From Loripinus fragilis (lineage: Eukaryota > Mollusca > Bivalvia > Lucinida > Lucinidae), in assembly GCA_964019695.1 (NCBI GenBank), contig OZ026518.1, positions 73,580,912 through 73,644,911 on the forward strand: a stretch of 64,000 nt of DNA, read 5' to 3'. Both the position numbers and the translations under genes were made by a program. Position 1 is the stretch's first letter, and each line of letters opens with the position of its first letter. Below the pieces are notes generated by a model. That model saw only the letters and a program-made list of their open reading frames with translations. It made no database searches and was not told the origin of the DNA. This document shows positions 63,640-64,000 of this stretch, in pieces.

Positions 63640-64000
63640 ACAGACCAGCCCACGCCACAGAACACCAACAGTCACAGGACATCAGGAAGACAATTTAAGC
63701 AAAGCAACCAGCTCTCTTTACCTCATTAAGATGATTGAAAAATTGTAAAGGACACTGAATACTGGTCACAGAACCCCCACAAACAATGGGAGCAACAATA
63801 AACAATGAATCAACAGCAACAGAACCACCGCTTTAGAACGACGGACAGCAGTCTAAGTCAGTGAGGGCCTTAAATGCATTTTACTGGTAGCAAATCTTCG
63901 CCCTAGATTCTGTTTTTGTTAAAACACAAAAATTCTCGCATGGAGGCTTCTTAATTGATGCAATGTTTCATCACAGAGAAACAGTCTAATCAAATTAACA
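63640..64000. repeat. Family-M repeat, runs off the window
   Basis: Collinear with 47020-47410: CAACAGTCACAGGACATCAG, AACAACAGAACC-like, CTTAAATGCATTTTACTGG, TTCATCACAGAGAAACAG. Part of the same segmental duplication. Confidence 0.8.

Overview
This is animal nuclear DNA. It is AT-rich, has very little coding sequence and is packed with short palindromic transposons (MITEs), tRNA-derived SINEs, satellites and dead LINEs. The repeat style and the LINE types suggest a mollusc, most likely a bivalve; I cannot name a species. No bacterial operon, rRNA, CRISPR or intact transposase was found.

Layout. 1-12.5 kb: the last exon of an unrecognised gene (727-1057), then about 11 kb of sparse non-coding DNA carrying eight of the ten copies of one perfect-hairpin MITE (MITE-A). 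A paired AATAAA at 12.52-12.54 kb could end a very long 3'UTR, which is conjecture. 12.6-20.5 kb: a dead endonuclease/RT LINE on the minus strand, cut up by later insertions, plus satellites, a 0.85 kb fold-back element and SINEs. 22.5-26.9 kb: a DNA transposon with long inverted ends and a decayed ORF. 28.3-29.4 kb: a 36-bp minisatellite. 31.0-37.4 kb: a 6.3 kb element bounded by inverted ends and an ATAAA duplication, filled with nested repeats. 37.4-41.9 kb: further MITEs and tandem duplications.

41.9-64.0 kb is the gene-bearing part. A MYND zinc-finger exon (42453-42774) lies just upstream of an intronless gene for a 513-residue protein with two LRAT-type (papain-like, H-H-C) modules, one on each side of a glycine-zipper hydrophobic segment, and an N-terminal pair of Cys motifs. 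The same gene recurs as a broken copy (53248-54251) and as a second intact copy of 518 residues (59956-61512). Upstream blocks, and for copies 1 and 3 also downstream DNA, are shared, so this is a local segmental duplication. Comparing copies dates individual insertions: one unit has the empty TTAA site for a piggyBac-like MITE that fills the other, and a 1.19 kb element is present only downstream of copy 1.

The paralogous double-LRAT genes are the most interesting content. The family assignment rests on motifs; the substrate and biological role are unknown. The repeat landscape is also informative: two SINE families with different tRNA heads share one 3' tail, and several insertions have readable target duplications.
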